64,000 nt of DNA from Pelagibius litoralis (GTDB lineage: Bacteria > Pseudomonadota > Alphaproteobacteria > Kiloniellales > Kiloniellaceae), in assembly GCF_011683915.1 (NCBI RefSeq), contig NZ_JAAQPH010000003.1, positions 124,001 through 188,000 on the forward strand. Reading direction: 5' to 3'. Shown piece by piece: positions 53,321-62,373 of this stretch. The notes under the pieces were generated by a model. It searched no databases. It had not been told where the DNA came from and saw nothing but the letters and a program-made list of their open reading frames with translations. The stretch's first letter is position 1. Each line of letters opens with the position of its first letter. Both the position numbers and the translations under genes were made by a program.

Positions 53321-54823
53321 ATGCTGGAATCGTTGATAGCGGCCCTGTCGCCGCTGAATCTCGCCCTCGCCCTCTGCGGCGTTTTGGCGGGAACCATCAT
53401 CGGCGCGCTGCCCGGCCTCTCGGCGACCATGGCGGTCGCCGTTCTGGTGCCCTTCACCTTCACCATGGACCCGGCCTCCGGCCTGATCGCGCTGGGGGCG
53501 GTCTATACCGGGGCCATCTACGGCGGCGCCTATGCCGCCATCCTGGTGAACACCCCGGGCACCCCGGCGGCCATCGCCACCGCCATGGACGGCTTTCCCA
53601 TGGCCAAGCGCGGCGACGGCGATCTGGCGGTGACGCTTTCCTGCCTCGCCTCGGTCGTCGGCGGTCTGGTCGGTGCCCTGGCGCTGCTGTTCCTGGCGCC
53701 ACCCCTGTCGCAGATCGCGCTGGCCTTCGGGCCGGTCGAGTATTTCTGGCTGGCGATTTTCGGCCTCTCCCTGATCGCCACCCTGTCGGCGGGCCACACC
53801 CTGATGGGCCTCATGGGCGGCTGCATCGGCCTGCTGCTCTCCACCGTCGGATCGGCGGTCGTCGGCGGCGACGTGCGCTACACCTTCGGACAGACCCAGT
53901 TGCTGGGCGGCATCCCGATCATCCCGGCGATGATCGGGCTCTACTGCATTCCGGTCCTGATCGACCTTGTGATCCGGCCGGAAGCGCACCTGGAGCGCCG
54001 CAGCGAACAGATCGCCGGTTTCCGCCTGATCGAGGCGCTGGGCGCGGTCTGGCGCTCGAAGTTCAATCTGGTGCGCTCCGCCGTCATCGGCACCGCCGTC
54101 GGCATCCTGCCGGCGGCCGGCGGCTCGGTCGCGGGTCTCGTCGCCTACACCGAGGCCAAACGGACCTCCAAAGACAGCAAGCAATTCGGCAAGGGGGCGA
54201 CCGACGGGGTCATCGCCTCGGAAGCCGCCAATTCGGCCACGGTCGGGGGCGGCTTCATCCCCACCCTGGTGCTCGGCATTCCCGGAACCCCGCCGGACGC
54301 CATCATTCTCGGCGCCCTGCTGGTTCAGGGCATCCGCACCGGCCCGCAGCTCTTCACCCAGCAGGCCGATATCGTCTACACCTTCGTCATCGGGCTTATC
54401 ATCGCCACCATCCTGATGCTGCCCACCGGCCTGGTGGTCGGGCGCTACGCCTTCCGCCTCATCATCTCCGTGCCGAAGACCGCCCTGGCGCCCGGCATCG
54501 CCCTGCTCACCGTGATCGGGGCCTACGCCATCGAGGCCAATACGGTGCACGTGCTGATGATGGTCGGGCTCGGCCTGGTCGGCTGGCTGCTGGCGCGCAT
54601 CGGCCTGCAGGCCTCGCCCATCGTCCTCGGCCTGATCCTGGGGCCCATTGCCGAGGCCGGCTTCGTGCAGGCCTGGCTGATCGGCGGCGCCCAGGGCAAC
54701 ATCCCGGCGATGTTCTTCGGGCGGCCGATCTCGCTCGCGATCATCGCCCTGACCCTGCTGACCCTGGGCTGGCCCTTCATCGTGGCCTGGCGGGCGCGCC
54801 GGACAGCGGCGGGAACCACCTGA
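53321..54823 (+). CDS. tctA: Tripartite tricarboxylate transporter large membrane subunit (TctA)
   Basis: A 500-residue membrane protein with about twelve spans and the duplicated TctA signatures: GTIIGALPGLSATMAVAVLVPFTF, GAIYGGAYAAILVNTPGTPAA in the first half and GAGTDG-like segments with LVLGIPGTPPDAIILGALLVQGI in the second. It forms the secondary transport channel with TctB, driven by the ion gradient. It lies 39 bases after tctC and one base before tctB. Confidence 0.96.
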   Translation: MLESLIAALSPLNLALALCGVLAGTIIGALPGLSATMAVAVLVPFTFTMDPASGLIALGAVYTGAIYGGAYAAILVNTPGTPAAIATAMDGFPMAKRGDGDLAVTLSCLASVVGGLVGALALLFLAPPLSQIALAFGPVEYFWLAIFGLSLIATLSAGHTLMGLMGGCIGLLLSTVGSAVVGGDVRYTFGQTQLLGGIPIIPAMIGLYCIPVLIDLVIRPEAHLERRSEQIAGFRLIEALGAVWRSKFNLVRSAVIGTAVGILPAAGGSVAGLVAYTEAKRTSKDSKQFGKGATDGVIASEAANSATVGGGFIPTLVLGIPGTPPDAIILGALLVQGIRTGPQLFTQQADIVYTFVIGLIIATILMLPTGLVVGRYAFRLIISVPKTALAPGIALLTVIGAYAIEANTVHVLMMVGLGLVGWLLARIGLQASPIVLGLILGPIAEAGFVQAWLIGGAQGNIPAMFFGRPISLAIIALTLLTLGWPFIVAWRARRTAAGTT

Positions 54824-54824
54824 T

Positions 54825-55277
54825 ATGGAGACTTTGGGCAACAGAACCAGCAACCTGATCGCCGCCGGCATCGCCCTGGCGCTCGGCGCCTATGCGCTCT
54901 CGCAGACCGGTGAGATGTCCGAACTGGGGGCGGTCTTCCCGACCACCGCCGCCATCGTCCTGATTATCGCGGCCCTGGCGCTGGCCCTGCGGGTGGTACT
55001 GCGCGGCGGCAAAGCAGCGGAGCAGCAGAGCGTCTGGAGCGGCCTTGAATGGCCACGCCTTGTCGGCCTGTCGATCACCCTGCTGGCCTGGGCGCTGCTG
55101 CTGAAACCGCTGGGTTTCATGCCCGCCGCCGCCCTGGGCCTGCTGGCCGTCGGCGTCATCACCTACCGCGAACGCATGGGGCTGAAGGCGCTGGCCCTGC
55201 ATCTGCTGGCCGGCGGCGCCCTGCTGGCGGGTTTCTACGGCCTTTTCTCGGTGGTCCTGAGGGTTCCGCTGCCTTAG
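54825..55277 (+). CDS. tctB: Tripartite tricarboxylate transporter small membrane subunit (TctB)
   Basis: A 150-residue protein with four membrane spans (LIAAGIALALGAYALS, AVFPTTAAIVLIIAALALALRV, LVGLSITLLAWALLL, ALHLLAGGALLAGFYGLFSVVL), the usual TctB plan. It is the accessory membrane subunit of the transporter. The start ATG lies one base after the tctA stop. A bidirectional terminator shared with tRNA-Ala follows. Confidence 0.92.
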   Translation: METLGNRTSNLIAAGIALALGAYALSQTGEMSELGAVFPTTAAIVLIIAALALALRVVLRGGKAAEQQSVWSGLEWPRLVGLSITLLAWALLLKPLGFMPAAALGLLAVGVITYRERMGLKALALHLLAGGALLAGFYGLFSVVLRVPLP

Positions 55278-55292
55278 AGGTCGCCAAAAAGC

Positions 55293-55321
55293 AAAACCCC
55301 CGGGCGATACCCGGGGGTTTT
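55293..55321. terminator. Bidirectional terminator between tctB and tRNA-Ala
   Basis: AAAACCCCCGGG-CGATA-CCCGGGGGTTTT carries A/T tracts on both sides, so it can end transcription from tctB on the plus strand and from tRNA-Ala on the minus strand. Confidence 0.88.
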
Positions 55322-55328
55322 GAAAAAC

Positions 55329-55404
<76 letters not shown>

Positions 55405-55567
55405 AAAGGGAACCCCGAATTCCCGGACACGTCTGCCGCCGGTGGGGTGATCGGCGGGAAATTAGGTACCCCGCCCCCGCAAGGCAAGGAAAAAGTCACG
55501 GGCGCCCGGCGGCCGGCAGGACAACGCAGCCTGCCGCCGCGCCTCGGGAAAAACCGCGTTCCTGCCT

Positions 55568-55945
55568 TCAGCTGTCGTCTTTTTCCTTCTCGACCACGAC
55601 GTCGCTCATATCGTCTTCGCCCAGGTCCGAGGTGTCTTCGATGACGTCATCGTCATCGTCGTCGCCGGCGGCCTCCTTCAACAGAGCGTCGGCCTCGGCA
55701 TCCTCCACATCGATCTCGGCATCCTCAGTCTTGGCGTCCTCCTCTTCGGCCGGCGCCGGCTTGGCAACAGGCTTCGGCTTCGGATCGGGTTTTGCCGCAG
55801 CCCGCGGACGGCGTGATTTCAGCAGAGCTTCTGGATCAAACACCGCCGCACAGGACGGGCAGGTGATCGGCGACTTCATCAGGTCGTAGAACTTGGTTCC
55901 ACAACTCTGGCAAATGCGCTTGGTCCCCCATTTCGGATTAGCCAC
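55568..55945 (-). CDS. FYDLN-acid domain protein (TIGR02300 family)
   Basis: A 125-residue protein. The N-terminal zinc-ribbon-like part has two CxxC pairs ([28 protein letters not shown]) with the FYDL signature. The rest is a Lys/Pro linker and a very acidic tail with a run of seven Asp residues. The family is found in alphaproteobacteria, commonly near aroA as here, and its role is unknown. Start GTG 55945 ([10 protein letters not shown]) follows GGAGG by eight bases; TTG 55960 is less likely. Confidence 0.88.
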   Translation of the reverse strand: MANPKWGTKRICQSCGTKFYDLMKSPITCPSCAAVFDPEALLKSRRPRAAAKPDPKPKPVAKPAPAEEEDAKTEDAEIDVEDAEADALLKEAAGDDDDDDVIEDTSDLGEDDMSDVVVEKEKDDS

Positions 55946-56124
55946 CAGCGCAACCTCCAAGGATCTTAATGTTCATAGGCCAAGGCTTGGCAATTGCCAT
56001 GATCGTGCATCGCTGTCAAAAGGTAATTCGTCAGGGCCCGGTAATAGAGAGGCCTGGGTGGCCGGCGGCTGGCGCTAAAGCGGAGCGGCGCCACCGAACT
56101 TATCGCAAGCAAGGAACGAACCTT

Positions 56125-57465
56125 TTGAAACCCATGACCGCCCAGCCGACAGAGGCACTGTCCGGTACCCTACGTTTGCCCGGCGACAAGTCGATTTCAC
56201 ATCGCGCGCTGATGCTGGGCGGACTGGCTGTCGGTGAAACCACCATCGACGGGCTGCTGGAGGGTGAGGACGTCCTCTGTACCGCCGCGGCGATGCGCGC
56301 GCTGGGCGCCGAGATCGAGCGCGACGAGAACGGGCAGTGGCACGTCTGGGGCCGCGGTGTCGGTGGACTGGGCGAACCGGACAACGTGATCGACATGGGC
56401 AATTCGGGCACCGGCGCGCGCCTGCTGCTGGGCATCCTGGCGAGCCACCCGCTGACCGCGGTGCTGACCGGCGACGCCTCTCTGCGCGGGCGGCCCATGG
56501 CGCGGGTGACCGATCCGCTGGCCGCCTGTGGCGCCGAATTCATCGCGCGAACCGGCGGACGCCTGCCATTGACCGTGGTCGGCAGCCGCGACCCCCTGCC
56601 CCTGGACTATGAGCTCCCGGTGCCCTCGGCCCAGGTAAAGTCGGCGGTTCTGCTGGCCGGATTGAACGCCCCCGGGGATACGCGGGTCGTCGAGCGGGAG
56701 GCCACGCGCGATCACAGCGAGCGGATGCTGGCCTATTTCGGCGCCACAATCCGGCGTAGCGAGATCGAAATCGAGGGCTGCATGGCCAGCGAGATCGTTC
56801 TCAGCGGACAGCCGGAACTGACCGGGCGTCCGGTCAGGGTACCGGCAGACCCTTCCTCGGCCGCCTTTCCGCTGGTCGCCGCGCTGCTGCTGCCGGGCTC
56901 GCAAACCCGGCTCATCGGCGTCGGCATGAACCCCCAGCGCAGCGGCCTGCTGACCACCCTTCAGGAAATGGGCGGCGATATCGAGATCACCAATGCCCGC
57001 GAAGAGGGCGGCGAGCCGGTCGCCGACCTGCTGGTGCGCGGCGGGCCGCTGGAGGGCGTGGAGGTCCCGGCGGCGCGCGCGCCCTCGATGATCGACGAGT
57101 ACCCGGTCCTGGCCATGGCCGCCGCCGCCGCGAAGGGGCGCACGGTCATGAAGGGGCTGGGCGAGCTGCGGGTGAAGGAAAGCGACCGCCTGGCAACCGT
57201 CGCCAGAGGCCTCAATCTCTGCGGCCTCGAGATCGAAGAAGGGCCCGACAGCCTGACGGTCGAGGGGGTCAACGGCCGCCCGCCCGGCGGCAACAATCAG
57301 CCGATCCAGACCGAACTGGATCACCGCATCGCCATGAGCTTCCTGGTCCTCGGCATGGCCAGCGAACGGCCGGTACAGATCGACGACGCCACGCCCATCG
57401 CCACTTCCTTTCCCGACTTCACCAAGCTGATGCAGGACCTGGGCGCGAAACTGACCGATGTCTGA
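56125..57465 (+). CDS. aroA: 3-phosphoshikimate 1-carboxyvinyltransferase (EPSP synthase)
   Basis: This shikimate-pathway enzyme joins PEP to shikimate 3-phosphate. The N-terminal [20 protein letters not shown] and GLLEGEDV segments resemble class II (CP4-like) synthases. Further signs are [52 protein letters not shown] and [12 protein letters not shown]. At the position where CP4 has the Ala linked to glyphosate insensitivity this protein has Gly (NSGTG), the usual sensitive form. TTG 56125 has AAGGAA eight bases upstream and is preferred over ATG 56134. Confidence 0.96.
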   Translation: MKPMTAQPTEALSGTLRLPGDKSISHRALMLGGLAVGETTIDGLLEGEDVLCTAAAMRALGAEIERDENGQWHVWGRGVGGLGEPDNVIDMGNSGTGARLLLGILASHPLTAVLTGDASLRGRPMARVTDPLAACGAEFIARTGGRLPLTVVGSRDPLPLDYELPVPSAQVKSAVLLAGLNAPGDTRVVEREATRDHSERMLAYFGATIRRSEIEIEGCMASEIVLSGQPELTGRPVRVPADPSSAAFPLVAALLLPGSQTRLIGVGMNPQRSGLLTTLQEMGGDIEITNAREEGGEPVADLLVRGGPLEGVEVPAARAPSMIDEYPVLAMAAAAAKGRTVMKGLGELRVKESDRLATVARGLNLCGLEIEEGPDSLTVEGVNGRPPGGNNQPIQTELDHRIAMSFLVLGMASERPVQIDDATPIATSFPDFTKLMQDLGAKLTDV

Positions 57466-57537
57466 AGCGATTTTTGAGTTCGGCATCCTTGACGAAAAGC
57501 CAGGCCGGGACGAAACGCCGGGCCGGAGGCCGGCCGC

Positions 57538-58191
57538 ATGATCATCGCCGTCGACGGACCGGTGGCGGCCGGCAAGGGCACCCTGGCACGGCGCCTGGCC
57601 GAGGCCCTGGATTTTGCCTATCTGGATACCGGGTCGATTTACCGGGCGGTGGCGGCGAAGATTCTGGCCGGCAATGGCAACCCGGAAGACCGGGATCTGG
57701 CAATCCAGGCCGCCGAAGACCTGGCGGCGGCGGACCTGGAACGCAGCGACCTGCGCCGCGAGGATGTTGGGCAGGCGGCCTCCAAAGTGGCGGCAAACCA
57801 AGCCGTGAGAGAGGTTTTGCTGGCCTTTCAGCGGCGCTTCGCCGAACATCCCCCGGGCGGCAAGACCGGTGCGGTATTGGACGGCCGCGACATCGGCACA
57901 GTGGTCTGCCCCGCCGCCAACGTGAAACTATTCCTAACCGCTTCCATGGAAGCCCGGGCCCTGCGGCGCCATAAAGAGTTGCTAGAACGGGGCGAGGAGA
58001 GTATATACGCCCGCGTTTTGCAGGACTTGCGCGAGCGGGATGCCCGCGACAGCGGGCGGGTGACCGCCCCGATGAAAGCCGCAGATGATGCGATGCGGCT
58101 CGATACAAGCGAGATGGATGCGGATCGGGTTTTTGCCACCGCGATGGCGGAAATCGCCCGGCAGGGCGGCCCGGGGAGCGGGACTGAGTAA
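57538..58191 (+). CDS. cmk: Cytidylate kinase
   Basis: A 217-residue P-loop kinase phosphorylating CMP and dCMP. Motifs are IIAVDGPVAAGKGTLARRLAE (P-loop), FAYLDTGSIYRAVA, the nucleotide-site GAVLDGRDIGTVVCPAANVKLFLTAS, and DLRERDARDSGR near the C-terminus. It lies between aroA and rpsA, the conserved bacterial order. Start ATG 57538 with GGCCG-rich upstream sequence; the ribosome-binding site is weak (GGAGG at 57527). Confidence 0.96.
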   Translation: MIIAVDGPVAAGKGTLARRLAEALDFAYLDTGSIYRAVAAKILAGNGNPEDRDLAIQAAEDLAAADLERSDLRREDVGQAASKVAANQAVREVLLAFQRRFAEHPPGGKTGAVLDGRDIGTVVCPAANVKLFLTASMEARALRRHKELLERGEESIYARVLQDLRERDARDSGRVTAPMKAADDAMRLDTSEMDADRVFATAMAEIARQGGPGSGTE

Positions 58192-58371
58192 GTCCCGAGC
58201 AAGCGGGCGAAAGACCTCCGCCCGGATAGCGGGCCCGGATCACAAAGAAAGCCCTATCGCTTGGGGCAGGGACTGCAGGATTGTTTTTTGAGTGCCCGGG
58301 ATGGTCCCGGGAAGACCGGCGGAACAACCGCCCGGCCTGGATAGTGCAGAAATAGAGAAAGGACGACCCGA

Positions 58372-60129
58372 ATGGCTGAATTGGCCAGCGAGACCGCCGC
58401 GGCAGCGACTGAGAGCTTTGCCGCCCTCCTAGATGAATCCCTTGGCACTGACGACTCCCTTGAAGGCAAAGTCCTTCGTGGCACCATCATCGCGATTGAA
58501 GGCGATACCGCCGTCGTCGATGTGGGCCTGAAGTCGGAAGGGCGCGTCGCCCTGAAAGAATTCGCCGAGGCCGGCCAGTTGCCGGAGCTGAAGGCCGGCG
58601 ACGAGGTGGAAGTCTACCTCGAGCGCATGGAGAACAAGAACGGCGAAGCCATGCTGAGCCGCGAGAAGGCAAAGCGCGAAGAGGCCTGGACACAGCTTGC
58701 CAAGTCCTTCGACAGCAACGATCGGGTCACCGGAACCATTTTCGGCCGCGTCAAAGGCGGCTTCACCGTCGACCTTTCCGGCGCCGTGGCCTTTTTGCCC
58801 GGCAGCCAGGTCGACATTCGCCCGGTACGCGACGTCAGCCCCCTGATGGGTACGCCACAGCCCTTCCAGATCCTCAAGATGGACCGCTCCCGCGGCAATA
58901 TTGTGGTTTCGCGCCGCGCCGTGCTGGAAGAGACCCGCGCCGAGCAGCGCTCTGAGCTGGTCGCCAACCTGAAGGAGGGCCAGGTCCTCCAGGGTGTGGT
59001 GAAGAACATCACCGACTACGGCGCCTTCGTCGATCTCGGCGGCGTCGACGGCCTGCTGCACGTCACCGATATCTCCTGGAAGCGCATCAATCACCCGACT
59101 GAGGTGCTGTCCATCGGCCAGCAGGTCAATGTGCAGGTGATCCGCTTCAACTCTGAAACCCAGCGCATCAGCCTGGGCATGAAGCAGCTGGAAGCCGACC
59201 CCTGGGAAGGCGTTGCCGCCAAATACCCGGTGGGCACCAAGTTCACCGGCCGCGTCACCAACATCACCGACTACGGCGCCTTTGTGGAGCTGGAAGCCGG
59301 GATCGAGGGCCTGGTCCACGTCTCCGAGATGAGCTGGACCAAGAAAAACGTCCATCCGGGCAAGATCGTCTCCACCTCTCAGGAGGTCGAGGTCATGATT
59401 CTGGACGTGGACGAGCAGAAGCGCCGCATCAGCCTGGGCCTGAAGCAGTGCGGCTCCAACCCCTGGGAAGGCTTCCTGGAAAACCACTCGGTGGGCAGCG
59501 AGCTGGAAGGCGAGATCAAGAACATCACCGAGTTCGGCCTGTTCGTCGGCCTGCCCGGCGAGATCGACGGCATGGTCCATCTGTCCGATCTGGACTGGAA
59601 CCTGTCCGGCGAAGACGCCGTCAAGCAGTACAACAAGGGCGACAGCGTGAAGGTTAAGGTGCTGGACGTCGACGTGGACAAAGAGCGCGTCAGCCTGGGC
59701 ATCAAGCAGCTGGGCGACGATCCTTTTGCCGGTTCGACCGAAAACCTGAAGCGCGGCGATGTCGTCACCTGTACCGTTCATCAGGTGCTGGAAAACGGCA
59801 TGGAAGTCCAGATCGGCGACGGCGCCATCGGCTTCATCCGCAAAGCCGAGCTGTCACGCGATCGCAGCGAGCAGCAGCCCGGCCGCTTTGCCGTGGGTGA
59901 GAAGATCGACGCCAGGATCACGGCGATCGACCCGAAGACCCGCAAGATCGCCCTGTCGATCAAACAGCGCGAGATCGCCGAAGAAAAGGAAGCGGTGGCC
60001 GAGTACGGCTCCACCGAGTCCGGTGCAAGCCTTGGCGATATCCTGGGCGCGGCCTTTTCCAAAGCCGCCCGTCAGCGTGACACCGACGGCAATGACGGCA
60101 ACGATCAGGAAGAAAACAAGGACAGCTGA
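58372..60129 (+). CDS. rpsA: 30S ribosomal protein S1
   Basis: A 585-residue protein with six S1 RNA-binding domains, e.g. GTIIAIEGDTAVVDVGLKSEG, GTIFGRVKGGFTVDLSGAVAFLPGSQ, GVVKNITDYGAFVDLGGVDGLLH, GRVTNITDYGAFVELEAGIEGLVH, GEIKNITEFGLFVGLPGEIDGMVH and CTVHQVLENGMEVQIGDGAIGFI. It brings mRNA to the 30S subunit. The acidic Asp/Asn-rich tail after the last domain is common in alphaproteobacteria. It is followed by a terminator and then ihfB. Confidence 0.98.
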   Translation: MAELASETAAAATESFAALLDESLGTDDSLEGKVLRGTIIAIEGDTAVVDVGLKSEGRVALKEFAEAGQLPELKAGDEVEVYLERMENKNGEAMLSREKAKREEAWTQLAKSFDSNDRVTGTIFGRVKGGFTVDLSGAVAFLPGSQVDIRPVRDVSPLMGTPQPFQILKMDRSRGNIVVSRRAVLEETRAEQRSELVANLKEGQVLQGVVKNITDYGAFVDLGGVDGLLHVTDISWKRINHPTEVLSIGQQVNVQVIRFNSETQRISLGMKQLEADPWEGVAAKYPVGTKFTGRVTNITDYGAFVELEAGIEGLVHVSEMSWTKKNVHPGKIVSTSQEVEVMILDVDEQKRRISLGLKQCGSNPWEGFLENHSVGSELEGEIKNITEFGLFVGLPGEIDGMVHLSDLDWNLSGEDAVKQYNKGDSVKVKVLDVDVDKERVSLGIKQLGDDPFAGSTENLKRGDVVTCTVHQVLENGMEVQIGDGAIGFIRKAELSRDRSEQQPGRFAVGEKIDARITAIDPKTRKIALSIKQREIAEEKEAVAEYGSTESGASLGDILGAAFSKAARQRDTDGNDGNDQEENKDS

Positions 60130-60485
60130 TCCGCTTCGGCAACGACTGTTCAGGTCTTCAGAATACGGCCCGCCGAGTTTTCGGCGGGCCGTTTTTTGTT
60201 GCCTGATTCTCAGCGCCGGAAAGAGAATGGAAGGCGAAGCAAAAAACGTTTGTTCTGAAAGGCTTACACTTGACGCCCGCGCCTTCCTCTGGCAACGTTT
60301 CCCGCACTTGAGGTCGGAACCATCGTTTTACGGCCAATTAAGGGCAGCGCAGGCCAACCGCCGCACCGGGGCAGAAACGGGAATGATGCCCCTGGGACAC
60401 AAGCGGCGGGGGTCGGTGAGCTGCGGGAGGCAAACGGACAGGGGACGCCCGATCGAAGCAAGGTCGGGAGGGGAACGATGTCGCT
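60130..60485. other. Intergenic region rpsA-ihfB
   Basis: The 356 bases contain the rpsA terminator at 60165-60198 and then a leader before ihfB ending in a GGAGGGG ribosome-binding site near 60467. TTGGCAAC-like boxes are not cleanly spaced. I see no other gene. Confidence 0.5.
60165..60198 (+). terminator. Rho-independent terminator after rpsA
   Basis: ACGGCCCGCCGA / TCGGCGGGCCGT with a GTTT loop runs into TTTTTGTTG, 36 bases after the rpsA stop. Confidence 0.92.
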
Positions 60486-60773
60486 ATGACAAAATCAGAA
60501 CTGATCCAGCACATTGCCGATCTGAATCCGCATCTTTATCACCGCGATGTGGAACGCATTGTCACGACGATCTTTGACGAGATTTCCGAAGCCCTGTCCC
60601 GGGGGGACAGGGTAGAGCTCAGAGGCTTCGGCGCTTTCTCGGTGAAAAAGCGCGAAGCGCGCGTTGGACGCAATCCGCGCACCGGCACCGCGGTCAGCGT
60701 CTCGGAGAAGCACGTTCCTTTCTTCAAAACCGGTAAGCAGTTGCGCGAGCGCCTGAACGGGCGGCAGGACTAG
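60486..60773 (+). CDS. ihfB: Integration host factor beta subunit
   Basis: A 95-residue HU/IHF-family DNA-bending protein. [26 protein letters not shown] is the N-terminal helical part, [25 protein letters not shown] the beta arm with the intercalating Pro, and [18 protein letters not shown] the C-terminal helix. These fit IHF-beta. Its place after rpsA is conserved with E. coli. The TAG stop is the first three bases of the composite repeat that follows. Confidence 0.96.
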   Translation: MTKSELIQHIADLNPHLYHRDVERIVTTIFDEISEALSRGDRVELRGFGAFSVKKREARVGRNPRTGTAVSVSEKHVPFFKTGKQLRERLNGRQD

Positions 60774-60909
60774 ATCGGATCATGTTTTGACGGAACCACT
60801 GTGTGGTTGCGTCAAAACATGTGAATCCGATCGACATTAAACAGTTAGAGCAGATTCACCCCGTCGATGGATCGCCTCTGGCGATTCCATCCGACCGGGA
60901 TCTGCTCCA
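60771..60909 (-). repeat. Composite two-hairpin repeat family 2, copy 2
   Basis: The same two hairpins as at 4446-4582 but in reverse orientation: hairpin B (60771-60833, GATCGGATCATGTTTTGACG.../...ATGTGAATCCGATC) then hairpin A (60846-60909, TAGAGCAGATTCACC.../...GGGATCTGCTC). Inner stem bases differ from copy 1 at several positions while pairing is largely kept. It occupies the space between ihfB and lapA. Confidence 0.85.
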
Positions 60910-61036
60910 GGCCAAGCTCAGCCGCCGGCCGTGCCGCTCCCGGTGACGGGACGGCTGTCACAACAAGCCTCGCGAAGCGGCGCCGCTTGGTCTAATCTGA
61001 TTCGACTTCAGTTCTAACCTGCTGAGTGGCGCTGAC

Positions 61037-61426
61037 GTGCGGTACATTTTCTGGATCCTGACATTGCCGCTGACGGCGGTTTTCATCATCTTTACGGTCG
61101 CCAACCGCGCGCCTGTGGTGATTGACTTCTGGCCGTTCGAACTCAAGCAGTCGCTGCCCTTCTCCCTGGTGGTCCTCCTCAGCCTTTTGTTTGGTTTCCT
61201 CGTCGGCGCATTCCTGATGTGGCTGCGCTTTGGTATGGCACGGGCGCGGGCCCGCCATGCCGAACAGCGCGCCGCGGTTCTGGAGCGGGAGCTGGAAAGC
61301 CTCAAACGCAGCCATGCCACCGCAAGGCCCCACACCACCGCGGGCCACAACCCACCACCGGCTCTGAGCGCCCCGACATCGGCCGATCAGACCCCAAGGC
61401 TGCCTGCCGCTTCCGGCGGACGGTGA
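61037..61426 (+). CDS. LapA-domain membrane protein (DUF1049)
   Basis: A 129-residue protein with two membrane helices (YIFWILTLPLTAVFIIFTVANRAPVVIDFWPF and LPFSLVVLLSLLFGFLVGAFLMWL), a basic stretch and a coiled coil (RARHAEQRAAVLERELESLKRS). This is the layout of the lipopolysaccharide assembly protein A family. Its linkage to rpsA-ihfB is conserved in alphaproteobacteria. Start GTG 61037. The stop overlaps the next gene's ATG by one base (TGATG). Confidence 0.88.
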   Translation: MRYIFWILTLPLTAVFIIFTVANRAPVVIDFWPFELKQSLPFSLVVLLSLLFGFLVGAFLMWLRFGMARARARHAEQRAAVLERELESLKRSHATARPHTTAGHNPPPALSAPTSADQTPRLPAASGGR

Positions 61427-62361
61427 TGCGGATCATCTCCGCGGCGGAGGTAGAGACCGCGCTTGACTATGCCAGCCTGATCGAACGGCTGCGCCAGGCC
61501 TTTCGCCGGGACTTCGAAGTGCCGGTGCGCCACCACCACGACGTTGAAACCGGCGGCGCGAGCACCGCGACCCTGTTGCTGATGCCGGCCTGGCAGGTCG
61601 ATCGTCACATCGGGATCAAGATGGTGACCATCTTTCCCGACAACGGCGAAAAAAGCCTGCCGGCGGTGATGGGCATCTACGTTCTGCTGGACGGCAAGAC
61701 CGGCTCGCCCCTGGCACTTATCGACGGCCCGACCCTGACGGTCAGGCGCACCGCGGCAGCCTCGGCCCTGGCATCCAGCTACCTGTCGCGGCCGGACAGC
61801 GAGCGGCTGCTGATGATCGGCACCGGCGCCATGTCGCCGCAACTGATCATGGCCCATGCGGCGGTGCGGCCGATCTGCAACGTTTTGATCTGGGGGCGTG
61901 ACTTCGACAAAGCCGACAAGCTGGCCAAACGCCTGAACCGCCGCGACTTTCGGGTCGAAGCGACCAACGACCTTGAAGCCGCCGTCGGCGGCGCCCATGT
62001 GATTTCCTGTGCGACCCTCAGCCACCAGCCACTGGTTTGCGGCGACTGGCTGCAGCCCGGCCAACACGTCGATCTGGTCGGGGCCTTCCGGCCGGACATG
62101 CGCGAAAGCGACGACCGGGCAGTGGAACGGGCCCGCGTCTTCGTCGACACCCGCGCCGGCGGGATGAGCGAGGCCGGCGACATCCTGCAGGCGATAGAGG
62201 CCGGCGTCCTGAGCGAAGAGGATATCGCCGGCGATCTGTTCGAACTGACCCGGGGGGAGCGCAGCGGACGGCGCTACTATGACCAGATCACCCTGTTCAA
62301 GTCAGTGGGCACGGCGATCGAAGACCTGGCGGCCGCCCAACTGGTCTATGAACGCCGGTAA
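61426..62361 (+). CDS. Ornithine cyclodeaminase/mu-crystallin family protein
   Basis: A 311-residue OCD-family protein: the substrate-side Lys in HIGIKMVTIFPDN, LLDGKTGSPLALIDGPTLTVRRTAAASALAS, and the cofactor site LLMIGTGAMSPQLIMAHAAVRP, with Met-Ser replacing the usual Gln-Ala. Members are ornithine cyclodeaminases or NAD(P)H-dependent ketimine and pyrroline reductases; the second is more common outside Ornithine pathways. It begins at the ATG overlapping the lapA stop and is followed 12 bases later by an FAD amine oxidase, which could supply the imine substrate. Confidence 0.88.
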   Translation: MRIISAAEVETALDYASLIERLRQAFRRDFEVPVRHHHDVETGGASTATLLLMPAWQVDRHIGIKMVTIFPDNGEKSLPAVMGIYVLLDGKTGSPLALIDGPTLTVRRTAAASALASSYLSRPDSERLLMIGTGAMSPQLIMAHAAVRPICNVLIWGRDFDKADKLAKRLNRRDFRVEATNDLEAAVGGAHVISCATLSHQPLVCGDWLQPGQHVDLVGAFRPDMRESDDRAVERARVFVDTRAGGMSEAGDILQAIEAGVLSEEDIAGDLFELTRGERSGRRYYDQITLFKSVGTAIEDLAAAQLVYERR

Positions 62362-62373
62362 AGAGGAGCCGTC

